From JADKAV01 sp037045455 (GTDB lineage Bacteria > Actinomycetota > Actinomycetes > S36-B12 > UBA10799), in contig JBAOIN010000009.1 in assembly GCA_037045455.1 (NCBI GenBank), forward strand, positions 62,001 to 126,000: DNA of 64,000 nt. The letters run 5' to 3'. The notes below the pieces were generated by a model. That model was given only the letters and a program-made list of their open reading frames with translations. It made no database searches and was not told the origin of the DNA. The position numbers and the translations under genes were made by a program. Below, piece after piece: positions 18,433-27,522 of this stretch (its first letter is position 1; every line of letters starts with the position of its first letter).

Positions 18433-19776
18433 CTAGCCGTTTGGGGGCCCGTCGGCTCCCGCGCAGCGACACCCCGCGATCCGGCCGAGCACCGCGTCCA
18501 TCGCCGGCGACGCCGACCAGACGCTCACGTCGTTGGTCATCATGGCGTAGGTGAGCAATTGCCCGTCCCGGTCGACCACCAGTCCGGCCAGCGTTGACGT
18601 CCCGGTCAGTGTGCCCGTCTTGCCGCTGGCCGCTCCCCGGGCCGGCGCCGCGGCTGCCGAGGTGAAGCGCGCGGCCAGAGAACCGTCGAAACCGGCTACC
18701 GGGATCCCGGTGTAAATCGGCCACAGCGCATCCGGGTCGGTCTGCATGGCAGCCCGTAACACCGCCAGCAGTTGCGCCGGGCTGATCCGGTTGCCGCGCG
18801 ACAGCCCGCTGCCGTCATTGAGCACAAGCCCTGCGGTGTCGACACCCAGGTCCTGGAGGATCTGCAGCGTCGCTTTGGCACCGCCCGTGAACGTGGCGTC
18901 CCCGAGCACTTCCAGGCCAGTGTGGTGAGCCAGCACCTCCGCCTCGGTGTTGTCGGACACCAGCAGCATGTGCTCCACGAGATCGGCCAGCGGCGCGGAC
19001 TGCACGGATGCGATCTGGGACCCTTCGGCCGCCGCCGGTATCGGGGTGCCCGTCACCTGGATGCCGCGTTCCTCCAGCAACCTGGCGAACGCAGTGGCCG
19101 CGGTCAGGGAGGGCAGGGGTGAGCGCGGCGATGCGGGCGGATTCAGGCGGCCGCCATCCGCCATGAGCGCGGTCACCGGCGCCACCACGCCGAGGACCAG
19201 GAAGTCCTTGCGCCAGTAGGACTGTTCGGTGGGAGGCGCGAACAGCGAGTCGTCATAGCGCAACCGGACCGCAGAGACCCCCTCGGCCATAAGTGCATCA
19301 GCGGTCTGCCGGGCCAGGCGAGCTAGCGAGGCGTCCTCGTTGACACCCCGGCCCTGCGGCTGGGCGGTCAGTTGCGGATCCCCGCCTCCCACGAGGAACA
19401 CTTGGCGGCCCTGCTTGGTCACCGACGTGGTGAAGCGGGCCTCTGGGCCGAGCGCTTTCAGCACCGCAGCAGCGGTCAGCAGCTTGGTGGTCGAGGCCGG
19501 CATCAAGGCAGCGTCGGCGCCCAGATCCACCTCCGGCTCGGCGCTGCTGGCGAACGCGTCCACCGCCAGTCCTTTGTCAACACCCAGCCCCGGTTGCGAC
19601 CAAGCGCGCTCGATGCGCTTGGCCAGAAGGTTGCGGTCCACGGCCGTGATGGATTGGATGGGAGCCAGGACCTGGTAATCCGGTGCGACCTCGATAGCCG
19701 CGATCGCCGGGGACGTGAGGGCTGTCGCCGCCAACGAGCCCAGCAGTGCCGCTCCGGCAGGCTTCCACACCCTCAC
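18433..19776 (-). CDS. dacB: D-alanyl-D-alanine carboxypeptidase/endopeptidase (PBP4, DacB family)
   Basis: About 447 residues. An N-terminal signal-like segment (GAALLGSLAATALTSPAIAA) leads to a serine penicillin-binding domain: SxxK in PASTTKLLTAAAV, SxN in LLVSDNTEAEVLAHH, and KTG in GAASGKTGTLTGTSTLAG. This is the class-C low-molecular-weight PBP that trims or cleaves peptidoglycan cross-links outside the membrane. Start GTG at 19776 reads VRVWKPAGAAL; TTAGTG ends 8 nt upstream. A second in-frame GTG lies at 19770. It is divergent from ppa. Confidence 0.9.
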   Translation of the reverse strand: MRVWKPAGAALLGSLAATALTSPAIAAIEVAPDYQVLAPIQSITAVDRNLLAKRIERAWSQPGLGVDKGLAVDAFASSAEPEVDLGADAALMPASTTKLLTAAAVLKALGPEARFTTSVTKQGRQVFLVGGGDPQLTAQPQGRGVNEDASLARLARQTADALMAEGVSAVRLRYDDSLFAPPTEQSYWRKDFLVLGVVAPVTALMADGGRLNPPASPRSPLPSLTAATAFARLLEERGIQVTGTPIPAAAEGSQIASVQSAPLADLVEHMLLVSDNTEAEVLAHHTGLEVLGDATFTGGAKATLQILQDLGVDTAGLVLNDGSGLSRGNRISPAQLLAVLRAAMQTDPDALWPIYTGIPVAGFDGSLAARFTSAAAAPARGAASGKTGTLTGTSTLAGLVVDRDGQLLTYAMMTNDVSVWSASPAMDAVLGRIAGCRCAGADGPPNG

Positions 19777-19815
19777 CTGAGCAACACTAAGGCAGGCGCA
19801 GAGACTGGAGAGACA

Positions 19816-20346
19816 GTGGAATTCGACGTCACGATCGAGATCCCCGGCGGCAGCCGGAACAAGTACGAGGTGGACCACGTGACCGGGCGTCTCAAGCTCG
19901 ACCGCATGCTGTTCACCTCGACCCGGTACCCGCACGACTACGGCTTCGTCGACGACACTCTGGGCGAGGACGGTGACCCGCTGGACGCACTGGTGCTGGT
20001 GGAGGAACCGACGTTCCCCGGATGCCTCATCCGCTGCCGGACGATCGGCATGTTCCGGATGACCGACGAGGCTGGTGGCGACGACAAACTGATCTGCGTG
20101 CCCGTGGCCGACCCCCGCCTGGAGCACCTGCGCGACATCTACCACATGCCCGAGTTCGACCGGCTCGAGGTGCAGCACTTCTTCGAGGTCTACAAGGACC
20201 TGGAACCCGGCAAGTCGGTCGAGGGTGCGACCTGGGAGGGCCGGGAGGCGGCCGAGCGCGAGGTCGTGGCATCCCAGGAACGGTTCAAGGAAGAGGGCCA
20301 CGGCGTGGCCACCGGCCCGGCTCTCATGGAGCCCGCCGGGGAGTAG
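19816..20346 (+). CDS. ppa: inorganic pyrophosphatase
   Basis: 176 residues of a family-I soluble pyrophosphatase, which hydrolyses PPi to drive biosynthetic reactions. Signature residues: EIPGGSRNKYEVD, TRYPHDYGFVDDT, and the metal-binding DGDPLDALVLV; later FFEVYKDLEPGKSVEG. Length and C-terminus match the actinobacterial enzymes. Start GTG with GGAG 5 nt upstream. Monocistronic, divergent from dacB. Confidence 0.93.
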   Translation: MEFDVTIEIPGGSRNKYEVDHVTGRLKLDRMLFTSTRYPHDYGFVDDTLGEDGDPLDALVLVEEPTFPGCLIRCRTIGMFRMTDEAGGDDKLICVPVADPRLEHLRDIYHMPEFDRLEVQHFFEVYKDLEPGKSVEGATWEGREAAEREVVASQERFKEEGHGVATGPALMEPAGE

Positions 20347-20385
20347 TCCTCAAGCCCCACCCTCCGCGGGGTCGATGGTGTAGGC

Positions 20386-22374
20386 ATGGCAGCGGGCGCT
20401 GGGAACGGGCTGCGTTTCGTCGCGGGCTGCGTGTTCGCACAGTCTCACGCGACGTCGGCGGCCCTGTGGGTTACCGCGGCTGATGGCCAGTTGCAGTTGG
20501 TCGAGGCGACCGGAGTGGCCGATGGCGAGCGTCTTGAGGCCCTCGACCCGCGCAGTCCCGCGATTGCCGACATCCTGGGATCCCCAATCGTGGTGCAGAC
20601 TCCCCCGGACGGGCCTTGCGCCGCAGTGCTCGCTGTACGGACCGACCTGCCCCGAGCAGACGTTCAAGAGGTGCTGAACAGCGCCCAAGAGGCGCTCACG
20701 CTGCCCGGTGAGCTCCAACGCTTCCGCGCACGGGCAGCACTGGTGGACGGAGTCCTGGAGGCCATCTCCGACCAGGCCGCGGTCATCGATGCCCAGGGCG
20801 TGGTTCTGCGGACGAACGCGGCATGGACGCAGGCCCCGGCCGCTCATCGAGAAGTGGTGGAACGCAGCCCCGTGGGCACTGTCTACCCGGACGCGCTGCG
20901 CAGCCAGGTCTCCCGGCCCGCCCGGATCACTGCGGAAGGCATCGAGGCGGTGCTGCGTGGCTCGCTGCCGGCGTTCCAGGCCGACTACGACACCGAGGGC
21001 GAAGGTGCCCGCGCGTACAGCGTGCAGGTCGACCCGCTGCCGGATGGGGGTGCGGTGGTCCGCCACGTGGACATCTCGTTCCGCAAGCACTTGCAGCGAC
21101 AGCTGGCGCATCGGGCCACCCACGATCCCCTGACCGGATTGCCCAACCGCATGGTGATGACCGAACGCCTCGGCCAGGCGCTGTCCCGAGCCGAGCGCAC
21201 CGAGCGTGGGGTCGCCCTGCTGTTCTGCGATGTCGACCATTTCAAGCAGATCAACGACTCCCAGGGCCACGCTGTCGGCGATCAGGTGCTGACGGCGATT
21301 GGTCGCCGTTTGCAGGAAGCGCTGCGGCAGTCCGACGTTGTCGCGCGGTTCGGGGGTGACGAGTTCGTCGTGCTGCTCGAGGACGTCGATGACGAGGACA
21401 CCGCGCTGCAGTACGCCCAGCACCTCCAGGCCGCGGCGACCGCGCCAATCGTCGTGGAGGGCCGACCGCTGCACTTTGGGGTGAGTATCGGCATCAGCAT
21501 TCACACCGGGGTCGCCGAGGCCGACCCGGGCGCGGCGGGCGTCCTGCTGGCCGACGCGGACGCCGCGATGTATGCCGCGAAACGGTCGGGCCGGGGCAGC
21601 ATCTGCGTATTCGATCCCGGGCGCCACCCCGCCGGCCGCACCCCGCAAGATGTGACCGAGGCGCTCAGCGCAGTAGCGCAGGGGGTCACCCTTCTGGTCC
21701 AACCCATCGTCACCCTGGGTAGCGGGGGAATTGCGTGCTTCGAGGCGTTCGCCCGCATCGATCTGCCGGGGTTGGGAGTGCTTTCGCCGGCCGACTTCCT
21801 GCAGCGTGCGGAGGAGACTGGGGTCATCGTGGAGATCGGGCAGTCGGTGCTGCGCCAAGCTCTGGGATTCATCGCCGGTCAGCCCACGCAGCGACACATC
21901 GCCATCAACGTGTCCTGGCCGGAGTTGCTGCGCGGCGACTACCCGGACCAGGTGCTGGGGGCACTGGTCGCGGCTGGCGTGGAACCCGGGCGCCTGGAAC
22001 TGGAGATCCTCATGCCGGCCGCCGCGCAGGTCAGCGCGCTGGCCCATCTACGCACTCTGCGGGAGGCGGGGGTGGGGATCACGCTGGATGCCTTCGGCCG
22101 GCAACCGGTGGAGTTCGGCATGTTGCCGGCTATGGCAGCCAGTGGCATTAAGGTCGACCGCAGTCTCACTGCCGCCGCAGCCTCGTCCGAGCGGCATGGG
22201 CGGCTGGTCCGGGGCATCGTGCGGCTGGCCGATCACCTGGGGATCACATGCACGGCCGAGGGCATCGAGAGTCAGGTGCAAGCCGCCGCGGCCGAGGCGC
22301 TTGGCTTCCGGCGCGGCCAGGGCTTCTTCTTCGGCAAGCCGACGAATCCGCAGGAGTTCGCTGGCGTCCTCTAG
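20386..22374 (+). CDS. diguanylate cyclase with degenerate EAL domain
   Basis: 662 residues. Residues 1-110 may be a GAF-like domain and 110-235 a PAS-like domain; GGDEF spans about 240-405 with an intact FGGDEF active site (323-327) and HRATHDPLTGLPNRM before it. The C-terminal EAL domain (about 425-655) has lost key residues: EAF at 453 instead of EAL, LEILMP for LEITES, and LDAFGRQP (567) for DDFGTG. It should make c-di-GMP but not degrade it; the EAL part may bind it. No membrane helices. The stop TAG is the start of the next gene's -10 box. Confidence 0.85.
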   Translation: MAAGAGNGLRFVAGCVFAQSHATSAALWVTAADGQLQLVEATGVADGERLEALDPRSPAIADILGSPIVVQTPPDGPCAAVLAVRTDLPRADVQEVLNSAQEALTLPGELQRFRARAALVDGVLEAISDQAAVIDAQGVVLRTNAAWTQAPAAHREVVERSPVGTVYPDALRSQVSRPARITAEGIEAVLRGSLPAFQADYDTEGEGARAYSVQVDPLPDGGAVVRHVDISFRKHLQRQLAHRATHDPLTGLPNRMVMTERLGQALSRAERTERGVALLFCDVDHFKQINDSQGHAVGDQVLTAIGRRLQEALRQSDVVARFGGDEFVVLLEDVDDEDTALQYAQHLQAAATAPIVVEGRPLHFGVSIGISIHTGVAEADPGAAGVLLADADAAMYAAKRSGRGSICVFDPGRHPAGRTPQDVTEALSAVAQGVTLLVQPIVTLGSGGIACFEAFARIDLPGLGVLSPADFLQRAEETGVIVEIGQSVLRQALGFIAGQPTQRHIAINVSWPELLRGDYPDQVLGALVAAGVEPGRLELEILMPAAAQVSALAHLRTLREAGVGITLDAFGRQPVEFGMLPAMAASGIKVDRSLTAAAASSERHGRLVRGIVRLADHLGITCTAEGIESQVQAAAAEALGFRRGQGFFFGKPTNPQEFAGVL

Positions 22375-22377
22375 GCT
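22372..22377 (+). promoter_or_regulatory. -10 box TAGGCT overlapping the cyclase stop codon
   Basis: TAGGCT begins with the stop codon of the diguanylate cyclase (22372-22374) and ends 7 nt before the GTG at 22385. Confidence 0.45.
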
Positions 22378-22384
22378 GCTCCGG

Positions 22385-22810
22385 GTGAGGCGCATCCTCG
22401 GTGAGCAGAGCACCATGCATGTCCGCACGAACCGGATCGGCCTGCTCACGATCCATGCCAGCGCGCCGGTTGTCGATGGTGAGGTCTCGGACAGCGACCT
22501 GCATTTCACCGTCCGGATCGACCAGGTCGACACTGGCAATCCCCTGCTTGATCCCGAACTGCACGCGCTCATCCATCAGCTGACCAGCGGTGAGCTCACC
22601 TTCACCGGCCGCCGGGACGGCCCGGTGTACACCGGCCACGCGCAGGCCGGTGACATCGTGGTTCCGCTGAGTCTGTCGGCGGTCGGTGACACCGCTTTGG
22701 AGATCGCTGGTTCGTCGCAGTTCTCGGATGTGCAGTTGCCGCTGCCGGGACTGGGTCACATCCGGCATCTCGCGGTCGACATCGACGGCCGGTTGCACCT
22801 GGCCGATTGA
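22385..22810 (+). CDS. YceI-like lipocalin-fold protein
   Basis: 141 residues, beta-rich. VVDGEVSDSDLHFTVRIDQVDTG in the middle is typical of YceI-like proteins, where GxxxGxF strands build an isoprenoid-binding barrel. It ends with LAVDIDGRLHLAD. No signal peptide, so probably cytosolic. GTG start supported by the leaderless -10 and by continuity of the domain. Family assignment is by pattern only. Confidence 0.55.
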   Translation: MRRILGEQSTMHVRTNRIGLLTIHASAPVVDGEVSDSDLHFTVRIDQVDTGNPLLDPELHALIHQLTSGELTFTGRRDGPVYTGHAQAGDIVVPLSLSAVGDTALEIAGSSQFSDVQLPLPGLGHIRHLAVDIDGRLHLAD

Positions 22811-23014
22811 GGAACGACCCGATTGATGCTGTTCCGAGCCGAACATGGCTGAGGGTGTGAGATCCAAGCGCCACGTCGTGGGTCGCACCGGCGATCTGGC
22901 CCGAGCACTTGGTTACAGGTGCCAGCACTAAGAACCTCACTACCGCGGTGCGGATTGCGCGGCCGGGTTCTTGTCGTACCCCTTTGCCATTCTGAGAGTG
23001 GCAGTCGGGGCCTG

Positions 23015-23036
23015 CCCTTCTTCTTTTTCTTCTTCT
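23015..23036. repeat. 22-nt pure pyrimidine tract
   Basis: Only C and T on the plus strand for 22 nt (mostly CTT units), just upstream of a G-rich stretch and the 13E12 gene start. It is the only such tract noticed in the window and lies in an otherwise empty 250-bp gap (22811-23056). Confidence 0.5.
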
Positions 23037-23056
23037 GGGTTTGGGGGTGGTGTGTC

Positions 23057-24283
23057 GTGTCGTTGGAGATCAGTCCGTTGGCGATGCGCCGTGCCCGGAT
23101 CCGGGATTCGCTGCCCACCGAGCATCCCGAGTTGCTGGACCAGATAGGCGAGCTCACGGCGAAGCTGCCCGACCCGGCCGAGTTGAGCCTGGAGGAGCTC
23201 GCCGGGTCACTCGGGGTCGCCGGGCGCCTGGTCAACCAACTGGAAGCCTGGCTGACCGCCGTGGCAGCGGAGGCCGATACCCGCAAGGCCTCCCAGGTGT
23301 TGTGCGCCGGGACCACCGGGACAATGGTCGCGGCGGCGTTGAACACCACCCCGGCGGTCGGCTCCGGGATGGTTGCCACAGGCCGGGCGCTGCGGGAGAT
23401 GCCCGCCGTGGCGCAGGCATACAAGGCCGGCGCAATCGGGACCCGGCAGGTGCTGGCCTTACAGCACGCCGCCCCCCGCATCGAAGACTTCACACAGGCC
23501 CAGGAGTGGCTGACCGAGGTCGCCTCCCAGGTTGACTCCCACGAACTACGGCGGCTGCTGGATGTGCTGATCACCCAGTCCATCCCGGAAGGCGCAGACC
23601 TCGACCACCTCGCCCAGCGTGAGAAGCGCGGCCTGTCGCTGAACGAACGCCAGGACGGCATGTGGAAACTCGACGGGCTGCTCGACGCGATCACCGGCAC
23701 CAAGCTCAACGACCTGCTGCAACCCTTGATGGCCAAAGACAGCGCCGACGACCCCCGCAGCCCCAAACAGCGCCGCGCCGACGCCCTCGACGACGTCATA
23801 TCCCTGGCCCGTGCCAACCGGTCACCGCTGGGGGTGTCCGGGCTGACCGTACTGGTCGACATCGAGCAGCTGCCCGCCGGGTTCCAGGCCGCCCTGGAAG
23901 ACGGCACCCTGCTGGGCCCGGACACCTTCGACCTGCTGTCCTGCAGCGTGGCCATGTCGGTGATCTTCGGGGTCAACCGGCCGAAGGGTTTCGAACCGCT
24001 GCAACTGGCCCGCACCGCCCGGCGGGCCAGCAAAGACCAGTGGACGGCGCTGAAAGCCCGCGACAAAGGATGTGTGCGCTGCGGGAAACCACCCCGCTAC
24101 ACCGAAGCCCACCACATCATCCACTGGAAAGACGGTGGTTTGACCGACCTACGCAACCTGGTCCTGCTGTGCGCACGCTGCCACCACGACCTCCACCTCG
24201 GCTACTTCAACGTGATCATCGGCGACGACGGCATCCCGATCCTCATCCAAGGCCGCGGACCACCCGGCAAACGCACGGGCTGA
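23057..24283 (+). CDS. 13E12 repeat family protein (DUF222 plus HNH endonuclease)
   Basis: About 408 residues. Residues 1-300 are the helical DUF222 domain (MVATGRALREMPAVAQAYKA, GAIGTRQVLALQH); the C-terminus is an HNH nuclease with CVRCGKPP, the core EAHHIIHWKDGG and CARCHHDLH, holding the zinc and catalytic His. This family is multicopy in actinobacteria and related to the REP13E12 elements of mycobacteria, so homologous copies elsewhere in the genome are likely. No terminal repeats or integrase are visible. The GTG start follows a GGGGGTGG ribosome-binding-like stretch. Confidence 0.85.
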   Translation: MSLEISPLAMRRARIRDSLPTEHPELLDQIGELTAKLPDPAELSLEELAGSLGVAGRLVNQLEAWLTAVAAEADTRKASQVLCAGTTGTMVAAALNTTPAVGSGMVATGRALREMPAVAQAYKAGAIGTRQVLALQHAAPRIEDFTQAQEWLTEVASQVDSHELRRLLDVLITQSIPEGADLDHLAQREKRGLSLNERQDGMWKLDGLLDAITGTKLNDLLQPLMAKDSADDPRSPKQRRADALDDVISLARANRSPLGVSGLTVLVDIEQLPAGFQAALEDGTLLGPDTFDLLSCSVAMSVIFGVNRPKGFEPLQLARTARRASKDQWTALKARDKGCVRCGKPPRYTEAHHIIHWKDGGLTDLRNLVLLCARCHHDLHLGYFNVIIGDDGIPILIQGRGPPGKRTG

Positions 24284-24396
24284 ACGCCCACAGATTCCCC
24301 GCGAATCACGATCAACTCTGCACCTAACCAGGGGAAGTAGGTCGAGGAGTTCCGCTCGGGATCGGGGGCCGCGGCGAAGGCGGGTCGTGGACAGGC

Positions 24397-25172
24397 TCAG
24401 AAGTACATCGCCACGGTCTGCTCGGCGTAAGCCACGCTGCGGCCGTCACGCACTAGCGACCCCACCGCGGTCGCCAGTCGTCCGCTGCGCCATGCGGCTT
24501 CGGACCGGAACCACGACCACTGTTCACCGTCGGCACCGCTCACATCCGCGTGAAACAGCACATGCCACCGAACGGTACTTGCGGCCATCGGCCGGGTGGC
24601 CATACCGAGGACCGGGGGCGGCCAGGCGTCGATATGGATCAGCATGGCCGCGGCTCCGCTGACAGGGTGCACGGCGCGCACCCACCCGCCCGTCGTCGCA
24701 GCCGATCCACCGCTGAAGGGAACCGGGCCCTCGCCGTAACGGATCTGCAGGTTGCGTGCGAACTCCGGGGTCATGCCCTCGATGTCGGGCATCAAAAGCG
24801 TGTCGTCGAACGGCGTGGCGGGCTGCGGCGCCTCGGGCACTGCGTCGAGCTCCCCGGGACGTCGTCCGCAAGCAGGAACCTGCCGACGGCAGCGACCTTG
24901 TCGCCGGCGATGAGTTCTGCCTGCGCGTGGGTCACGTACTTGCCCTCGCGCACCTGACCGACGCGCAGGAGGACGGGTCCAGCTTGCACCGGCTCCAGAA
25001 ATGTGACGTCGACGCCGCGCACCGGCCGCACCTGCTCCGCTTCGACCGCCCGCACAACGTAGGCGGCCACCAGACCGCCGAACGTGGTGCGGCCCTGACC
25101 CCAGCCTTGCGGCACGGTGGCCGCCCAGCCGTCGCCGACCTTCTGCAATGCCAATGCTGCCTCGAGGTCCAT
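24397..25172 (-). CDS. acyl-CoA thioesterase-like hotdog protein, frameshifted
   Basis: About 258 residues, a double-hotdog thioesterase of the TesB-like type. The first half MDLEAALALQKVGDG, GWGQGRTTFGGLVAAYVV and GVDVTFLEPVQAGP is in one frame; after LLADD the frame changes near 24853 and continues PGELDAVPEAPQPATP, MPDIEGMTPEFARN and HADVSGADGEQWSW to the stop. Either two bases were added or one lost; removing CG restores DDPGELD. Substrate unknown. Divergent from csoR. Confidence 0.75.
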
Positions 25173-25284
25173 AGAGCCGATTGTCCCGGCTCGGTACAGA
25201 CCGTCCGAACGGGGCCGTGCGTTTGCCAACGGGTGCTTCACAGACGTGGAGAACCGGGCCGATGTGGCTCCTTCCTGCGCCGAT

Positions 25285-25305
25285 GGGGAATACCCCCTCG
25301 ACGTA
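25285..25305 (+). promoter_or_regulatory. possible CsoR operator
   Basis: GGGGAATACCCCC (25285-25297) followed by TCGACGTAT, just upstream of csoR. CsoR proteins bind G/C-tract sites such as ATACCCCC; this matches one half well and the other poorly. Confidence 0.35.
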
Positions 25306-25333
25306 TGCTGTTGACCAAGCAACGGAGGTCATG

Positions 25334-25612
25334 ATGCAGCTGGATGAGGAATCCAAGAGGGCACAACTCAACCGCCTGCGGCGGGTCGAGGGCCAGGTCC
25401 GCGGGCTGCAGCGCCTGATCGAGTCCGACAACGACTGCGTGGACGTGCTGACACAGGTCTCGGCGACCACGAAGGCTCTGGAGTCGTTCGCGATCGAGCT
25501 GGTGAGCCAACACCTGCAGTCGTGCATGCGGGAGGCCAGTCAGAGTGGCGGCGACCCCAAGGCGAAGGCGGACGAGATCTCCGCAGCCATAGCGAGATTG
25601 GTGAGGTCATGA
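25334..25612 (+). CDS. csoR: CsoR-family copper-sensing repressor
   Basis: 92 residues of the four-helix CsoR/RcnR fold: LNRLRRVEGQVRGLQRLIES is the DNA-binding signature, with the copper ligands expected at Cys in NDCVDVL, His in SQHLQSC and Cys of the same motif, all present. It derepresses copper resistance genes when Cu(I) binds. ATG 25334 was chosen over 25331 because GGAGG (25324-25328) is 5 nt upstream. It overlaps the copper chaperone gene by 4 bp; no CopA ATPase follows here. Confidence 0.88.
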   Translation: MQLDEESKRAQLNRLRRVEGQVRGLQRLIESDNDCVDVLTQVSATTKALESFAIELVSQHLQSCMREASQSGGDPKAKADEISAAIARLVRS

Positions 25613-25827
25613 GCGAGCAGACGCTGAAAGTTGACGGGATGACGTGCGGACATTGCGCCCACGCGGTCACCGAGGAGTTGTCGGCATTGCCCGGCGTCGA
25701 CGAGGTCACGGTCGACCTGGTGGCAGGTGGGGTTTCGACCGTCGTCGTGAAGGGTGCAGACGAGGTTCCCGCAGACGCCATCAGTGAGGCCCTGGCCGAG
25801 GCCGGGGACTACCGTCTGCTCGCCTGA
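25609..25827 (+). CDS. copZ: heavy-metal-associated copper chaperone
   Basis: 72 residues forming a single HMA domain: TLKVDGMTCGHCAHAVTEEL carries the Cu(I)-binding CxxC pair. Translationally coupled to csoR (ATGA). It probably shuttles copper to an exporter encoded elsewhere and to CsoR. Confidence 0.9.
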   Translation: MSEQTLKVDGMTCGHCAHAVTEELSALPGVDEVTVDLVAGGVSTVVVKGADEVPADAISEALAEAGDYRLLA

Positions 25828-25937
25828 GCGTTCTAGCCGCGAACTTCACTTCTAGCCCCAACCCTGCGGGCCAGAACTGAGCAACCGGGCTACAACTGCC
25901 GCCGAAGTCGCTCCGACAGCGGCGGTACGATCACGGT

Positions 25938-26717
25938 GTGCGCCGCTCGTTGGTCTTCATCCACGGCCGCCACTCGCGGCCCGTCGACTGGGTCGCGGCG
26001 GTGCAGGCGGGCTTGCAGGCAGCCGGCCGAGACCCACTTCCGCAGGACCTCGACCTGGTCGAGGTCGATTACGCCGACGTGTTGCACGACGTGCTGGCCA
26101 GCATGCCGGAGCGGGAACTGCCGATCGGTGAACGCAGCGACGGCTTCTCGGACCGGCAGGACATGGTTCGCCTGTCCATGCACCCGTTCACCGTCCGCCC
26201 CCGCAGCGTCTATGACTTCACGCCGAAGGAATGGGTGACCCGCCGGATCATCTCCCGGATGCCGGAGATCCAGCGGTATCAGGCCTTCCCGACTGTGCGC
26301 GCAGCCGTGCGGGACAGTTGTCTGCAACAGCTGCCAGACGGCGAATTGCTCATCATCGGGCACAGTCTGGGCGCAGTGGTCGCCTTCGACCTCGTCCATT
26401 ACCTGCCCCCGGAGACGCACGTGAATCTGCTGTTCACGATTGGCAGCCCGATGGCACGCCGCCAATGGCGGGACGCGTTGGCCGAGTACGGCGGAAAGTT
26501 CCCCACTGCCGACGTCGGAACCTGGGTGAACCTCGTGAACAAGGGCGATTGGGTGACGGCCGGCGACGGGATCCATCTGTGGTACTCCCAGGCGATCGAT
26601 GCTTACGCCAGCCTCGGGCTGGGCAACCACGCCGAGATGCACTACCTGAGCAGCGCCCCGGCCGGCGTGGCGATCGGAGATGCACTGGCACGGTCCGCGC
26701 TGGGTAGCGGCCAGTGA
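25938..26717 (+). CDS. lipase-like alpha/beta hydrolase
   Basis: 259 residues. RRSLVFIHGRHSRPVDW is the oxyanion-loop strand and LLIIGHSLGAVVAFDLVHYL the nucleophile elbow (GHSLG), as in lipases and DUF676-like esterases; the possible His is in LGNHAEMHYL. No signal peptide. Leaderless start: TACGAT (25926-25931) ends 6 nt before the GTG. It overlaps the nitrilase gene by 4 bp (GTGA), so the pair may act on the same substrate. Confidence 0.75.
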   Translation: MRRSLVFIHGRHSRPVDWVAAVQAGLQAAGRDPLPQDLDLVEVDYADVLHDVLASMPERELPIGERSDGFSDRQDMVRLSMHPFTVRPRSVYDFTPKEWVTRRIISRMPEIQRYQAFPTVRAAVRDSCLQQLPDGELLIIGHSLGAVVAFDLVHYLPPETHVNLLFTIGSPMARRQWRDALAEYGGKFPTADVGTWVNLVNKGDWVTAGDGIHLWYSQAIDAYASLGLGNHAEMHYLSSAPAGVAIGDALARSALGSGQ

Positions 26718-27425
26718 GAGTCGCCGCCCTAGGAGTCCCCTGCCCGGACCCGGGGACCACGTGGCGGACCCTGCTCGACCTGCCACCGGTCGACCTGCTG
26801 GTCTTGCCGGAACTGTGTTTCATGCCCTGGCTGTGCGCGCAACCCACGGTCGACGCCGACGCCTGGGCCGATGCGGTCGCAGAGCAGGATCTCGGCCGCC
26901 TCCCAGACCTGCGGGCAGACCTCGTGGTGGGCACCATGGCGACGGATCGGCACAATGTCGCGTTCGCCTATAGCGGCGGCACACTCCAGGCTGTGCACCG
27001 CAAGACGTTTCTCCCCGATGAGCCCGGCTTCTGGGAGGCCAGTTGGTACCAGCGCGGACCGGTCGGCTTCCAGCCGGTCGAGACCCCCAGGCGGCCGGCT
27101 GGGCATCAGCATCTGCACCGAGATGTGGTTCACCCAGCACACGTACCCCGATGTGGATGTGGTCGTGGTTCCCCGCGCCACGCCCGCCGAGACGAGCGCC
27201 AAGTGGCTGGCCGGCGGCGCCGTGATGGCCGTGTGCGCGGGGGCGTTCTGCATCTCCAGCAACCGGGCCGAGAACTACATGGGCGGCACCGGTTGGGTGA
27301 TCGATCCTGACGGAACGCCACTGGCGGTAACGACTGACGAGCAGCCGGTCGCGATCGTGGATATCGACCTGGCGCAGGCCCGCGCGGCGAAGCGCACCTA
27401 TCCGCGCTACGTCGTCACCGACTGA
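26714..27425 (+). CDS. carbon-nitrogen hydrolase (nitrilase superfamily), frameshifted
   Basis: About 236 residues with the Glu-Lys-Cys triad: Glu in LLVLPELCFMPW, Lys in AVHRKTFLPDEPGFW, Cys in ISICTEMWF. One extra base near 27090 (ACCCCCAGGCGG) shifts the frame; removing it joins FQPVETP to GGRLGISICTEMW. The end FCISSNRAENYMGGTGWVID is typical of the family. Shorter than most (about 270), and the reaction, amide or nitrile hydrolysis, is not specified by sequence. Confidence 0.78.
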
Positions 27426-27522
27426 TCCTCGCCGCCTCTGCGTTCTCCGGTGACGACAATTCGCAAAAGCCGGCGACGATGCGGGGCGCGCAGCCGCACG
27501 GCAGCGCGGCAGAATAGGTGCC

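Noticed and set aside
20350..22047. 565-codon minus-strand open frame opposite the diguanylate cyclase
   Set aside because: Shadow of the GGDEF-EAL gene; low-complexity His/Gln/Arg-rich translation and no start signal.
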